A stretch of 64,000 nucleotides of DNA from Rhodococcus pyridinivorans (GTDB lineage: Bacteria > Actinomycetota > Actinomycetes > Mycobacteriales > Mycobacteriaceae). The stretch covers positions 3,844,001-3,908,000 of the forward strand of contig NZ_FNRX01000002.1 in the NCBI RefSeq assembly GCF_900105195.1, written 5' to 3'. How positions within the stretch are numbered: position 1 is the first letter of the stretch; every line of letters starts with the position of its first letter. The notes under the pieces are model-generated. The model had not been told where the DNA came from, did no database searches, and saw nothing but the letters and a program-made list of their open reading frames with translations. A program made the position numbers and the translations under genes. Shown piece after piece: positions 17,398 to 26,462 of the stretch.

Positions 17398-17949
17398 ATG
17401 GCGAAGACGTCCCCGATCGCGGAAGTCGTGCTGCACCCGGTTCGACTGCGGATCGTGCAGCAACTCGGAGGACGGCAGCTGACCACGAGCGAACTCCGGT
17501 CGGCACTCCCCGACGTCACCCAAGCCACGCTCTACCGGCACGTCGCAGCATTGATCGACGCCGAGATCGTCACCGTCGTCGACGAACGTCGCGTGCGCGG
17601 AACCGTCGAACGCACCCTCGCGCTCGGCGACCGCATGGCACACGTCGGCCACGACGACCTCGCCGCGATGAGCGACGCCGAACTGCGCAATGCCTTCGTC
17701 ACCTTCCTGGGTGCGCTCGGCGAGAGCTTCGACAAGTTCATCGGGGACGACGACCGGAGCCTGCGGGACTATCTGGGTTTCGGGACCACCCCGCTCTACG
17801 TCACGACCGACGATCTCGCGGATATCCAGAGCAGGCTCGCCGACATCCTCGCCCCGTATCGCACGGATACCGGTGACGACCGGATGCGCATCACCCTGAC
17901 GACCGCGGTGATACCGGTTCCTCCTGGCACCGCGTCCGAAGAGGGGTAG
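17398..17949 (+). CDS. ArsR-like helix-turn-helix regulator
   Basis: A 183-residue regulator. Residues 5-75 form a winged helix (EVVLHPVRLRIVQQLGGRQL, TTSELRSALPDVTQATLYRHVAAL, then a wing ending in VERTLAL). Residues 85-180 are a helical/effector region of unknown ligand. There are no clustered metal-binding cysteines, so it is not a classical ArsR metal sensor. It probably represses itself and the divergent 119-residue gene through the palindrome at 17364-17378. Confidence 0.8.
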   Translation: MAKTSPIAEVVLHPVRLRIVQQLGGRQLTTSELRSALPDVTQATLYRHVAALIDAEIVTVVDERRVRGTVERTLALGDRMAHVGHDDLAAMSDAELRNAFVTFLGALGESFDKFIGDDDRSLRDYLGFGTTPLYVTTDDLADIQSRLADILAPYRTDTGDDRMRITLTTAVIPVPPGTASEEG

Positions 17950-18089
17950 GGCTCGGCAGAGGAACAGACCTCAGCGGAACTCGTCGACGTGCGCGTCGGC
18001 CCACTGCGCGAAGATCGTCGTGGGCCGGCCGAAGTCGAACCGATGTCGGACGGTTACGCCTTCCCGTACCGTGTCTGCGGGAGGTAGAC

Positions 18090-18443
18090 ATGACAGTTGC
18101 CGGTACGTTGTTCCGTCTCGCAGGCCCCTTCAACTCCATGGTCATGGCAGCCGCCGGTCTACCCGTCATCGGTAACCGGATCCGCAGCTATGTCGCACCG
18201 ATCAGGTACACGGGTCGAAAATCCGGCAGGACGATCACGTTGCCGATCAGTTACCGACGTTCGGGCGACTCCGTGATGATCGGCGTCGCGATGCCCGACG
18301 AGAAGTCCTGGTGGCGCAACTTTCTCGGCGCCGGTGCTCCCATGAGCATCCAACTCGACGACGAGGAACGCACCGGCCACGCCGTCGCGACACGCGACGA
18401 ACGCGGTCGCGTCGAGGTTGTGCTGCAACTCGATCCCGCCTGA
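18090..18443 (+). CDS. DUF385 / F420H2-dependent nitroreductase-family protein
   Basis: A 117-residue protein with the Ddn/DUF385 pattern: RYTGRKSGRTITLPISYRR, a hydrophobic strand (DSVMIGVAMPD) and SWWRNFLGAGAP. The family comprises small split-barrel proteins that bind deazaflavin F420 and reduce quinones or nitro compounds. ATG 18090 follows a GGGAGGT motif. It stands alone, and the 140-base gap before it shows no other gene. Confidence 0.8.
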   Translation: MTVAGTLFRLAGPFNSMVMAAAGLPVIGNRIRSYVAPIRYTGRKSGRTITLPISYRRSGDSVMIGVAMPDEKSWWRNFLGAGAPMSIQLDDEERTGHAVATRDERGRVEVVLQLDPA

Positions 18444-18614
18444 TCCGGTCATCCGAGACGAGCGGGGCACTCAGCGGCACAACGCGGCATATCATTCCGG
18501 TGAACAACGCGCGTAACAGAATTCGGCGGCGGTAATCTGAGCGGTACACGACATCATCACGATGCCGTTGGACACCATCCGGAAAATTTCGCTGGGATCC
18601 CCTCGGAGGCCGAC

Positions 18615-19604
18615 GTGCGTGGATTCGGTATCGATCTCGGAACAGCCAACACCGTAGTCGGAACGCCCGACGAGGGCATAGTGCTCAACGAACCGTCGCT
18701 GATGATGGTGCGGACGAAGGAACCGCGCCGAGCGCTCGCGATCGGCAAGGAGGCGAGCGACCTCGTCGACCGCACACCCGGTGGGATCACTCCCGTCCAC
18801 CCGATACGCGACGGGGTGATCGTGGATCTCGACACGGCACGGACATTCGTCACGGCCGTGCTCGCCCAGCTCGCGCCCCGACGTCGCTACGGCATCCGGC
18901 CCGTGGGCGTCATCGCAGCTCCCGCCGGGGCCACGCCGCTCGAGCGTCGTGCGCTGCTCGAGGTGGGGCACGAGGCCGGTCTGCGGAAGGTCGGGTTGAT
19001 TCCCGAGCCGGTCGCCGGTGCCATCGGGTGCGGGATCGACCCGCTCGAGCCCCGAACCCATCTCGTCGTCGACATCGGCGGCGGCACTGCGGAAGTCACC
19101 GCTCTCTGCTACGGCGGTGTCCTGTCGCACCGCAGTTGCCGCATCGCCGGGGACGACCTGACGAGCGCGATCCTCCGGTATCTCCGCGCCGAACACCAGA
19201 TCATCGTCGGCGAACTCACTGCCGAGCGCGCCAAGGTGGGTGCGCCCGAGACCGCCGACGAACGGTCGCTCGTGGTGGAAGGTCGCGACGCCGCGACCGG
19301 CCGCGCGCGTCTGGTGACACTCGAGACCGAAGAGATCATGGATGCGGTCCGGCCCACCACGACGAGCATCGTGCAGACGCTGTCGAGCTGCCTGGACGAC
19401 CTGCCGCCGCGCGCGATCAGCGACGTGATGGCCGAAGGCATCCTGGCGATCGGCGGCGGATCGATGCTGCGCGGCGTGCCGCAACTGCTCGAGGAGGCCT
19501 TCGGCCTGCCGGTGAAGACCGCCGAGCGTCCGCTCACCTGCGTCGCCGAGGGCGCGACCTCGTGCATCGAGCACGCCGACGTGATCGCCGCCTACGCCGC
19601 CTGA
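18615..19604 (+). CDS. MreB/Mbl-like bacterial actin
   Basis: A 329-residue actin-fold ATPase: phosphate-1 loop GIDLGTANTVV at the N-terminus, phosphate-2 loop VVDIGGGTAEV near residue 155, EPVAGAIGCG, and adenosine motif AIGGGSMLRG near residue 277. Length fits MreB (330-345). The GTG at 18615 has CGGAGG upstream. It converges on the SEDS-transpeptidase fusion gene, four bases between stops, which suggests a wall-elongation unit. Classical MreB is generally reported missing from mycolic-acid actinobacteria, so this divergent copy is notable. The N-terminal amphipathic helix of many MreBs is not present. Confidence 0.82.
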   Translation: MRGFGIDLGTANTVVGTPDEGIVLNEPSLMMVRTKEPRRALAIGKEASDLVDRTPGGITPVHPIRDGVIVDLDTARTFVTAVLAQLAPRRRYGIRPVGVIAAPAGATPLERRALLEVGHEAGLRKVGLIPEPVAGAIGCGIDPLEPRTHLVVDIGGGTAEVTALCYGGVLSHRSCRIAGDDLTSAILRYLRAEHQIIVGELTAERAKVGAPETADERSLVVEGRDAATGRARLVTLETEEIMDAVRPTTTSIVQTLSSCLDDLPPRAISDVMAEGILAIGGGSMLRGVPQLLEEAFGLPVKTAERPLTCVAEGATSCIEHADVIAAYAA

Positions 19605-19608
19605 CCTG

Positions 19609-22437
19609 TCAGGGATTCGGCGTCCGGAGCTGCGCGAGGTAACGCTCGAGCAGACCTTTGACGACCGGTCCCGAGGTGGCCGATCCGAAACCGCCACCGC
19701 GCACCAGCGCTGTCACCACGACCTCCGGCGACTCGGCGGGCACGACCGCGGAGAACCAGGCGTTGAGTCCCTTGCCCGGTGCCGAGGGATCCTCTGCCGT
19801 GCCGGTCTTGGCGGCGGCCGTGACCGGCAGGCTCGCGAGCTGACCAGCAGTGCCGGCCGAGGCCGACGCCCGCATGCCGGCGCGCACCGGTTCGAGTTTG
19901 TCGGCGAACGACAACGGCCGAGGTTGCTCGGTGGGAATCGGGACCGCGTCGCCGGGTCCGTAGGCGGCAGCGAGCTTCGGGGTCACCATCTGACCCGACG
20001 CGATACCCGCCGTCCACCGCGCGACCTGGATCGGCGTGGCCGTGACGGTGCCTTGGCCGATACCCATGAGCAGGGTCGAACCCGGATACCAGGCACCTCC
20101 GATGCTCTCGACGTTGTCCGGGGTACCGAGGAAGCCTGCGGACTCGGCCGGCAGATCGATCCCCGAGGGGGCACCCGCGCCGAGCTCGGAAGCGATCTGC
20201 GCGATGCGGTAGGGACCGAGAAGGTCGGCCAGTTGGTAGAAGTAGACGTTGTCGGACCACTGGATCGCCCCGAGCAGGTTGTTCGGGCCCATCGGCTGCC
20301 AATTGGCGAAGGTGTGACCGCCGTAGGTGTAGGCCGCGCCGCCCGCCAGGAAGGCATCCGGGGACAGCACGTCGAACGCCGCGTTCGTCGACGCTGTGAC
20401 GATCTTGAACGTCGACCCCGGTGGCGCTGCCGTCTGCACCGCATGGTTGAGCATGCGGCCCGGACCCGATGCCGCGGTCTGCGCCGCGATCGCGGCGAGG
20501 TCGGCCGGGGGTCCGTAGACGTTGTTGTCGTAGCCGGGAACGCTGGCCAGCGCCAGCACCGCGCCGGTGCGGGCGTCCATCACGACCGCGGCGCCGAGGT
20601 CGCCTCCGCTGGTGCGCACCGTCTGGGCGAGCGCGTCGGTCGCGGCCCGCTGCATGCCGACATCGAGATGCAACCGCAGGTCGTGGCCGCGGATCGGATC
20701 CACCCGCTCCCCCGTGCCCACCGGACGTCCTGACGGATCGACGTACACGCACTGCTTGCCGTCGACGCCGCGCAGCAACGCGTCGTACTGCCGCTCGAGC
20801 CCGGCCTTGCCGACCCGTGATCCGAGCGCGAGGGTCGGCCAGAGTTCCATGTCCTGCTCGTCCGCGATCCCGACGTATCCGAGGAGCGGCGCCAGCATCT
20901 CCCCGTGCGGGTACTGTCTGCGGCCCGTCGGGTAGACGAGCACCCACGGCAGCCGAGCGTCCACGATCGCCCGGGCCTGTTCGGGCCCGACACGTCCGAG
21001 CACGACCTGGATCTCCCCGCTGGTACTGCTCCGCAGTTCCTCGTCGAGCTTCTCCAGTGGCATGCCGAGGAGCGCCGCGAGTTCGTAGCGCGCCGACGGG
21101 GCACCTTCGGCGAACATCCGGGCGACCACCGCGACGGTGTACTCGGCGACGTTGGTCGCGACGGGAACGCCGGTCCGGTCGAGGATCTGACCACGCTCGG
21201 CGGGCAAACGGATGCAGCGGAGCATCTGCGTGTCGCTCGTCGCGCGGAACTCGGTGCCGTGCGCGGTCTGCATCTGCCACGCGAAGACCGACATCGCGGC
21301 GAGCGAGGCCGTCAGCGTCAGCGCACCCACCGACACTCCGCGCGGCAGACGGCGCTTCTTTGGTTCGGCCACCCACAGCGGCCGGGTCACGCCGTCGCGG
21401 CGCACCGCGAGCACCAAGCCGATCGAGACGAACCCGATGATCGAGGCGGTGCCTCCGTAGCTGAAGATCGGGATCGGCATGCCGGTGTGCGGCAACAGCG
21501 ACAGGCTCTGGGCCACCGACACCACGGTATGTAGCCCGAACACACCGCCGATACCCGCTGCGACGAGTGCCGCCTCCCGGGTGCGTGCGACGCGGGCGGC
21601 GACCACGGAACGCCACACGATGATCACGACGGCCGCCACCACAGCGATGCCGGCGACCAGGCCCCACCCGTACACGAGACTCGCGAAGGCGAGGTCGTGT
21701 TCCGATTCGGGGAGGTACTGGGCCCGCAGGTCGTAGTCCGGTTCGCGCCCGAGACCCCACCACCCCGCACTGCCGATCGCGATGTCCGCCTGCCATGCGG
21801 CCCAACCCGATCCCTGCGGGTCGGCGTCGTTCGACAGGAAGACGTGGATCCGCTCGAGCTGGTACGGACGCAGGAACAGCACGGCCATCGGCAGCGAGGC
21901 GAGCCCGAGCGCGAACAGCGGGAACAGCGACCGCAGCGGGACTCTCGCCAGGATCAGCATGAGCAGCACGGTCGCCACGAGCACCACGGCGGTCGAAAGG
22001 TCGGGTTGCAGCGCCACCAGGGCGATCGGCACCGCCGACACGATCAGGACACCGACGAACCTGCCGAGCGTGTACCCGCCGGCCAGTATCGCGGCGGGAA
22101 CCATGACCAGCGCGAGCTTGGCGATCTCGGAGGGCTGCAGGGTGAACACGCCGAGATCCAGCCAGCGTTGAGCGCCCTTGGTCGCAATACCCACCAGCGG
22201 CACCGCCGCGAGCAGGACCACCGACGCGGTGAACAGCGCCCACCCGAAACGCCCCAGGGCGGCGATCCGCATCCGCGAGGTCGCCCACATCGCACCGAGC
22301 CCCACGGCCGCGAGCGCGGCGTGACGCACTGCGAGCGACGACATGCCCGTCGAGATCATGTTGAGCATGCCGAGAGCCACCAGGGCGACGGCCGCCGTGA
22401 CGAGCCAGGGATCGGATGGGTGCCTATCCGCCGTCAC
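19609..22437 (-). CDS. SEDS (RodA/FtsW) - class B penicillin-binding protein natural fusion
   Basis: A 942-residue fusion. Residues 1-370 are a multi-helix SEDS glycosyltransferase (KGAQRWLDLGVFTLQPSEIAKL, QPDLSTAVVL, SEHDLAFASLVYGWG, MPIPIFSYGGTASIIGFVSIGL). Residues 385-942 are a bPBP: transmembrane anchor, pedestal (LPAERGQILDRTGVPVA) and transpeptidase with Ser675-x-x-Lys678 in PPGSTFKI, SDN at 728-730 and KTG at 877-879. Normally RodA and PBP2 are separate partners that polymerise and crosslink peptidoglycan; here both activities are covalently linked. The GTG at 22437 overlaps the upstream gene by 14 bases, so the two are coupled. All catalytic motifs look intact. Confidence 0.92.
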   Translation of the reverse strand: MTADRHPSDPWLVTAAVALVALGMLNMISTGMSSLAVRHAALAAVGLGAMWATSRMRIAALGRFGWALFTASVVLLAAVPLVGIATKGAQRWLDLGVFTLQPSEIAKLALVMVPAAILAGGYTLGRFVGVLIVSAVPIALVALQPDLSTAVVLVATVLLMLILARVPLRSLFPLFALGLASLPMAVLFLRPYQLERIHVFLSNDADPQGSGWAAWQADIAIGSAGWWGLGREPDYDLRAQYLPESEHDLAFASLVYGWGLVAGIAVVAAVVIIVWRSVVAARVARTREAALVAAGIGGVFGLHTVVSVAQSLSLLPHTGMPIPIFSYGGTASIIGFVSIGLVLAVRRDGVTRPLWVAEPKKRRLPRGVSVGALTLTASLAAMSVFAWQMQTAHGTEFRATSDTQMLRCIRLPAERGQILDRTGVPVATNVAEYTVAVVARMFAEGAPSARYELAALLGMPLEKLDEELRSSTSGEIQVVLGRVGPEQARAIVDARLPWVLVYPTGRRQYPHGEMLAPLLGYVGIADEQDMELWPTLALGSRVGKAGLERQYDALLRGVDGKQCVYVDPSGRPVGTGERVDPIRGHDLRLHLDVGMQRAATDALAQTVRTSGGDLGAAVVMDARTGAVLALASVPGYDNNVYGPPADLAAIAAQTAASGPGRMLNHAVQTAAPPGSTFKIVTASTNAAFDVLSPDAFLAGGAAYTYGGHTFANWQPMGPNNLLGAIQWSDNVYFYQLADLLGPYRIAQIASELGAGAPSGIDLPAESAGFLGTPDNVESIGGAWYPGSTLLMGIGQGTVTATPIQVARWTAGIASGQMVTPKLAAAYGPGDAVPIPTEQPRPLSFADKLEPVRAGMRASASAGTAGQLASLPVTAAAKTGTAEDPSAPGKGLNAWFSAVVPAESPEVVVTALVRGGGFGSATSGPVVKGLLERYLAQLRTPNP

Positions 22438-23656
22438 GAGAGCCCCCGGGCACGCAGGCGGCATTCTCGGTGGGAACGTACACCGGCTCGGACGCGGCCT
22501 CTGCAGGAACGGTGGTGACCGCGGCGACGGCGAGCGCCGACCCGGGTGGCAGGTCGACGCTTCCGATGCCGTAGGCCTCCGGGCTTCCCGCCGGCACCGG
22601 CAGGGTGATCGCCCGGCCCGGCAGTGTCACGCCCGTACATCGGTCGTAGACGGTCAGATTCCATGTGACCGCACCGATATTCGCCGCAGGGTCGAGCCCG
22701 ACGTCGACGCGGACGGTGCACGATCGTCCCGGCTCGCACGGACCGTTCGCGAAGCTCGCGGCGACCTGCGTGATCGGTCCGGCGTTCGCGGGAAGACCGG
22801 TGTCGACGGGACCCGGCACGCCCGCCTCTGGTGCCGCTTCGGGCACCGGCGGCGGTGGTGAGACCGGATCGATCCGGTCGTCCATCGACGAGTCCACCGG
22901 GTCGAGAAGGGTGTGCCAGCCCCGATTCAGCTCCGACCACGCTGCGGGAGCTACCCACGCCAGCCCGACGAGCGCGATGATCGCGACCAGCGCGATGACC
23001 GTCCGGCGTCGCGGCAGCCGTCGCTTCTTGCGATGCCACACCGTCCCGGCCGGCGGGCGACGTCGATTCGGGACGAAGGTCCTCTCTTCCGTCACGCGCG
23101 GCACGTCTGCCCGTTCCGCCGTACCGTCCACCGGACGAGCATGCCCCTTCACCACCGAGACGAGCGCGGCGATCTGCGATCGTTTCCTTCCTACCTCGGT
23201 TTCGTCGAATTCGGTTGCGGCAGCATAACGAACGCGTCTCGCCAGGACGACGAAATCCGTCGACTCGGCGATCGCCGCGTCCACTCTCTCCTCGAGCGCT
23301 TCGTTGCGGCAGTTCGTCACGATTCGGCGAAGAAGTCCGGCCGTCGCGTCGCGCACCTCGTCCCAGGAGCCCGCGTTCTTGACGCAGTCGATGGTGAGCT
23401 GACCGTTCTCGGACACCATCACGGCGTCGCCTCGGAGGCGGATCGGATGGTGGCCCCGGGTGTGCGCGAGTTCGAGTTGATCGACCGTATCGGTAACGAG
23501 CAGCGCGGCCTGCGCAGGCGTCAAAGTCGCTACGGCAAGCAGTCTTCCGAGTTCTACGCCGCCCCCTGCGTCGTCGTCCGTCCGTGTGGGCGGGACGGAT
23601 CGAACCTCGACGGGCTCGTAGTCTCTCGCATGGATTCCCAAGACTGCTTCGATCAT
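22424..23656 (-). CDS. Single-pass membrane protein with possible pseudokinase-like cytoplasmic part
   Basis: Reading from ATG 23656 gives about 410 residues: a cytoplasmic part, a basic stretch (WHRKKRRLPRRR), one transmembrane helix (TVIALVAIIALVGLAWVA) and an extracytoplasmic beta-rich domain with paired cysteines (GPCEPGRSCTV, YDRCTG). The segment around QLELAHTRGHHPIRLRGDAVMVSENGQ, followed by LTIDC, faintly resembles the catalytic-loop region of Ser/Thr kinases without catalytic residues; this is speculative. An in-frame upstream ATG at 23767 would add a hydrophobic N-terminus. It is co-transcribed with the SEDS-bPBP fusion and may regulate or recruit it. Confidence 0.65.
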   Translation of the reverse strand: MIEAVLGIHARDYEPVEVRSVPPTRTDDDAGGGVELGRLLAVATLTPAQAALLVTDTVDQLELAHTRGHHPIRLRGDAVMVSENGQLTIDCVKNAGSWDEVRDATAGLLRRIVTNCRNEALEERVDAAIAESTDFVVLARRVRYAAATEFDETEVGRKRSQIAALVSVVKGHARPVDGTAERADVPRVTEERTFVPNRRRPPAGTVWHRKKRRLPRRRTVIALVAIIALVGLAWVAPAAWSELNRGWHTLLDPVDSSMDDRIDPVSPPPPVPEAAPEAGVPGPVDTGLPANAGPITQVAASFANGPCEPGRSCTVRVDVGLDPAANIGAVTWNLTVYDRCTGVTLPGRAITLPVPAGSPEAYGIGSVDLPPGSALAVAAVTTVPAEAASEPVYVPTENAACVPGGSRDGG

Positions 23657-23861
23657 CGCGCATCCCGAAAACGCCAGGCCTCCCGCAAGTGTCAGCCAGA
23701 CCGGAGCGGGCGGGTGAATTGACCTTGAATTGCCTTTCCCACTTGACGACTCGTTACCGAAATCCATTGTGTGTCATTTGCGCAAGAGTTGCCTCGACTT
23801 TCGAACGAAACCTTGCGGCACTTCTGCCCCAGAGGCTGTTACCGCCGGGAACACCCACCTA

Positions 23862-24599
23862 TCACTCGCCGTCCGCATACACCGTGTCGGGACGTGCCGG
23901 GTGGTGGCGCCGGGCGTCGAACGGTTCGAGCCAGACCTGCACCGTCGCGAACAGGCCGCGCTGCGGGAGCCGGAAGTCGCCGAAGCGGTCCTGGTGAGTC
24001 AGTGGACCTTCCGGTCCGAGATCCACTCCACCGACGACGGCACGCTCGGTGTGCGCGACCCACAGTTGCCGCGGGTTGGCCCGGAACCACTGCCCGTTCG
24101 GCAGGTGCCCACCGAGCCGCATCCGGCCGGCGCCGAGCACCGGCCCGGCGGCGCGACCCATCGCGGCCAGCACCGTCGGGCTGTGCCAGAGGGCGTCGGG
24201 CATCAGACTGCCCGCTGCGTTCATGACGGTGGTCGCCGGCGAGGTGGTCATCCGGAGATCCCACTCCAGTTCGGTACCGACGGTCACGTGCAGGTCCGTG
24301 GGGTCGGTCCACTCGGCGCGCACGTCGGTGTGCTCGGTGCGGCTCAGCGCGCGACCGAGATAGCGCGGGCAGCTCAGTTCGGCCGGGACGTCGCTGTACA
24401 CCGTCCATGCGCCGTCCGGGTCGCGGTGCCACACGGACGTGAAGCCGGCGCCGATGCTGTTGGTCGGGAATCTGCGCAGCGCGAGATAGTGGCCGCTCGC
24501 GAACGGCGCGCCGATCACGGCGTAGCCGGCGAAACGCTCTCCGGAAACCCGGGGCAGTTCGCAGGACTGCTGGGCGGCTGCCTGCGGGGTGATGGTCAT
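23862..24599 (-). CDS. Conserved hypothetical, lipocalin/CrtC-like beta-rich protein
   Basis: A 245-residue cytosolic protein rich in beta-strand patterns (FAGYAVIGAPFASGHYLALRRF, WHRDPDGAWTVYSDV, LELEWDLRM-type segments, RFGDFRLPQRGLFATVQVWLE). The layout recalls AttH/CrtC lipocalin-like proteins, but I do not recognise an orthologue. ATG 24599 is chosen because AGGAGG sits seven bases upstream; a longer in-frame start at 24656 lacks one. It is divergent from the HD-GYP/LuxR gene with 109 bases between, so it may be that regulator's target. Confidence 0.65.
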   Translation of the reverse strand: MTITPQAAAQQSCELPRVSGERFAGYAVIGAPFASGHYLALRRFPTNSIGAGFTSVWHRDPDGAWTVYSDVPAELSCPRYLGRALSRTEHTDVRAEWTDPTDLHVTVGTELEWDLRMTTSPATTVMNAAGSLMPDALWHSPTVLAAMGRAAGPVLGAGRMRLGGHLPNGQWFRANPRQLWVAHTERAVVGGVDLGPEGPLTHQDRFGDFRLPQRGLFATVQVWLEPFDARRHHPARPDTVYADGE

Positions 24600-24708
24600 G
24601 TCGTCCTCCTCGATTGCGGGTACTTCGATCCTGTGCCCGCCGCCTCCGCACGTCATGAGGCCGCTGCCTCATCTTTCGGACCGGGCATCGTGCGAGGACA
24701 CTGAGTCC

Positions 24709-26253
24709 ATGACGTCCACGGGTGACGGTCCGCGACGGGCGGAGCTGGTCGCCGCGCTGTCCCTCGCGATCGATCTGGGTCTCGGTCAGCCGATGGAGCA
24801 CATGCTGCGCTCGGCGGTGATCGCCACGCGCATCGCCGACCGGATGGAGCTGAGCGCCGACCAGAGGGACGTCGTCTTCTACGCGAACCTGGTGGCCTGG
24901 ATCGGATGTCACGCGGACTCCCACGAACTGGCACGGATGTTCGGCGACGACATCGCGTTCCGCGCCGACACCTATGCATTGGACATGACGGGACTCCCCT
25001 TCTTCCGCATGCTGATGGGGCACAGCGGGCGGGGACTGCCGTACGCGGAGCGTTTCCTCCACGCCACGGCCTTCCTGTTCACCGCGCGCCGGCAGGTGTC
25101 CGATCTCATCCGGTCCCACTGCGGGTCCGCGAGTGTTCTCTCCGATCGCGTCGGGCTTGACCCTCGGGTGAGCGCGATGCTGACCTTCACCTTCGAGCGC
25201 TGGGACGGTGCGGGGCTACCTTCTGGCGTTCGCGGTGACGAGATTCCTGTCGAGATGCAGATCGTGCAGTTGGCCGACGTCGCCGAGGTGTACGTCCGTC
25301 TCGGTGGGTCCGCGCAGGCGGTCGCTGTCGCTCGTGCGCGAAGCGGAACCCAGTTCGGCCCGCGCGTGGCGCAGGTGTTCGTCGACGACGTCGACGCCAT
25401 CACGGCGGGTGTGCTCGAACAGGACGCGTGGTCTACGGCGCTCGCGCAGGCATCCGATCACGACTACACCCTGAGCAGACCCGAGCTGGACGAGATGCTG
25501 CGTGCGATGGCGGATTTCGTCGACCTCAAATGTCCTTACCTGTTGGGACATTCGAGACGCGTGGCGGATCTGGCGGCGGCCGCGGGCCGGCATCGCGGAC
25601 TTCCGGTCGCGGAGGTCGAACTCCTCTACCGCGCGGGTCTCGTGCACGGACTGGGACGGATGGGTGTGCCCAATCAGATCTGGGAGAAGGTCGGCCCGCT
25701 CACCACCGCGGAATGGGAACGGGTCCGCTTGTATCCGTATCTGACCGGACGGATCCTCAGCCGCGTCGCAGGGCTCGAACCCGTCGTCGCCGTCGCGGTG
25801 ACGCACCGCGAGCGACTCGACGGTTCCGGATATCCCGGCGGGCTCCGGGCTGCCGACCTGAGCGTGACCGCGCGAATCCTCGCCGCCGCGGAGACCTATC
25901 AGCGGCTACGAGAAGCTAGACCGCACCGTAGAGCACTGACGGCCGAGGCCGCGGCGGCCAGGATGTGCCGCGACGCGCAGGCCGGCCTGTTCGACACGGA
26001 AGCGGTCGAGGCCGTGCTGCTCGCGGCGGGGCATCCGACGAAGCGACGCGCCCCCTGGCCTGCGGGACTGACGGGTCGCGAGGTGGAGATCCTCAGACTC
26101 GTCGCTCTGGGTTATTCGAACCGGCAGATCGCCGACGAGCTGGGCATCGCGCACAAGACGACCCGCAATCACGTCGAGCACGTGTACACCAAGCTCGACG
26201 TCCACAACCGCACGCAGGCAGGACTCGCCGCCATCGACCTCGGCCTGAGCTGA
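24709..26253 (+). CDS. HD-GYP-like / LuxR-type regulator (degenerate HD motif)
   Basis: A 514-residue protein with two HD-type halves and a C-terminal LuxR HTH. The second half (about 265-420) keeps HSRRVADLA and the GYP signature HRERLDGSGYPGG, but the central HD is replaced by HG (LVHGLGRMG), so metal-dependent phosphodiesterase activity is doubtful. The first half carries a further-decayed RWDGAGLPSGVRGDEIP. Residues 450-510 are the HTH (LTGREVEILRLVALGYSNRQIADELGI, HVYTKLDVHNRTQA). It is probably a ligand-sensing transcription factor using an HD fold as sensor. ATG 24709 is chosen because upstream in-frame sequence overlaps the divergent gene's promoter. Confidence 0.82.
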   Translation: MTSTGDGPRRAELVAALSLAIDLGLGQPMEHMLRSAVIATRIADRMELSADQRDVVFYANLVAWIGCHADSHELARMFGDDIAFRADTYALDMTGLPFFRMLMGHSGRGLPYAERFLHATAFLFTARRQVSDLIRSHCGSASVLSDRVGLDPRVSAMLTFTFERWDGAGLPSGVRGDEIPVEMQIVQLADVAEVYVRLGGSAQAVAVARARSGTQFGPRVAQVFVDDVDAITAGVLEQDAWSTALAQASDHDYTLSRPELDEMLRAMADFVDLKCPYLLGHSRRVADLAAAAGRHRGLPVAEVELLYRAGLVHGLGRMGVPNQIWEKVGPLTTAEWERVRLYPYLTGRILSRVAGLEPVVAVAVTHRERLDGSGYPGGLRAADLSVTARILAAAETYQRLREARPHRRALTAEAAAARMCRDAQAGLFDTEAVEAVLLAAGHPTKRRAPWPAGLTGREVEILRLVALGYSNRQIADELGIAHKTTRNHVEHVYTKLDVHNRTQAGLAAIDLGLS

Positions 26254-26293
26254 TTAATGTGGATCTGCCCCCGCTTTCCGGGGTCGAACCCAC
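26252..26293. repeat. Left arm of an imperfect inverted repeat pair flanking the VOC gene
   Basis: GATTAATGTGGATCTGCCCC (start of the arm) and the following CGCTTTCCGGGGTCGAACCC are matched, inverted, by 26854-26894. Each arm alone also folds (GTGG...CCAC). It overlaps the stop codon of the HD-GYP/LuxR gene. Confidence 0.5.
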
Positions 26294-26400
26294 ACAAATC
26301 AGTGTCCGCACCAGACGATGCGCCAGATGTATGCCGACGTACTACAGGACTGGGTACTTCCTCGCCTCCGCACGCGACGGCGCGACGAGCCGGAAGATCT

Positions 26401-26437
26401 GGTGTTCTCGACCGTCATACACGCCGTCGAGAACACC
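26401..26437. terminator. Conserved hairpin (copy 2) between convergent genes
   Basis: GGTGTTCTCGAC (26401-26412) and GTCGAGAACACC (26426-26437) form a perfect 12-bp stem with a 13-base spacer, identical in arms and spacer length to 14064-14100. It lies between the convergent HD-GYP/LuxR and VOC genes, 25 bases from the VOC stop, so it probably works as a bidirectional terminator. Confidence 0.65.
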
Positions 26438-26462
26438 GGATCGGAACGGCGTCCTCGTCCCC

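Noticed and set aside
26279..26293. tRNA fragment or attachment site (T-loop-like GGTTCGACCCC on the minus strand)
   Set aside because: The flanking bases cannot form the T-stem or acceptor stem; the sequence is explained by the inverted repeat shared with 26854-26894.
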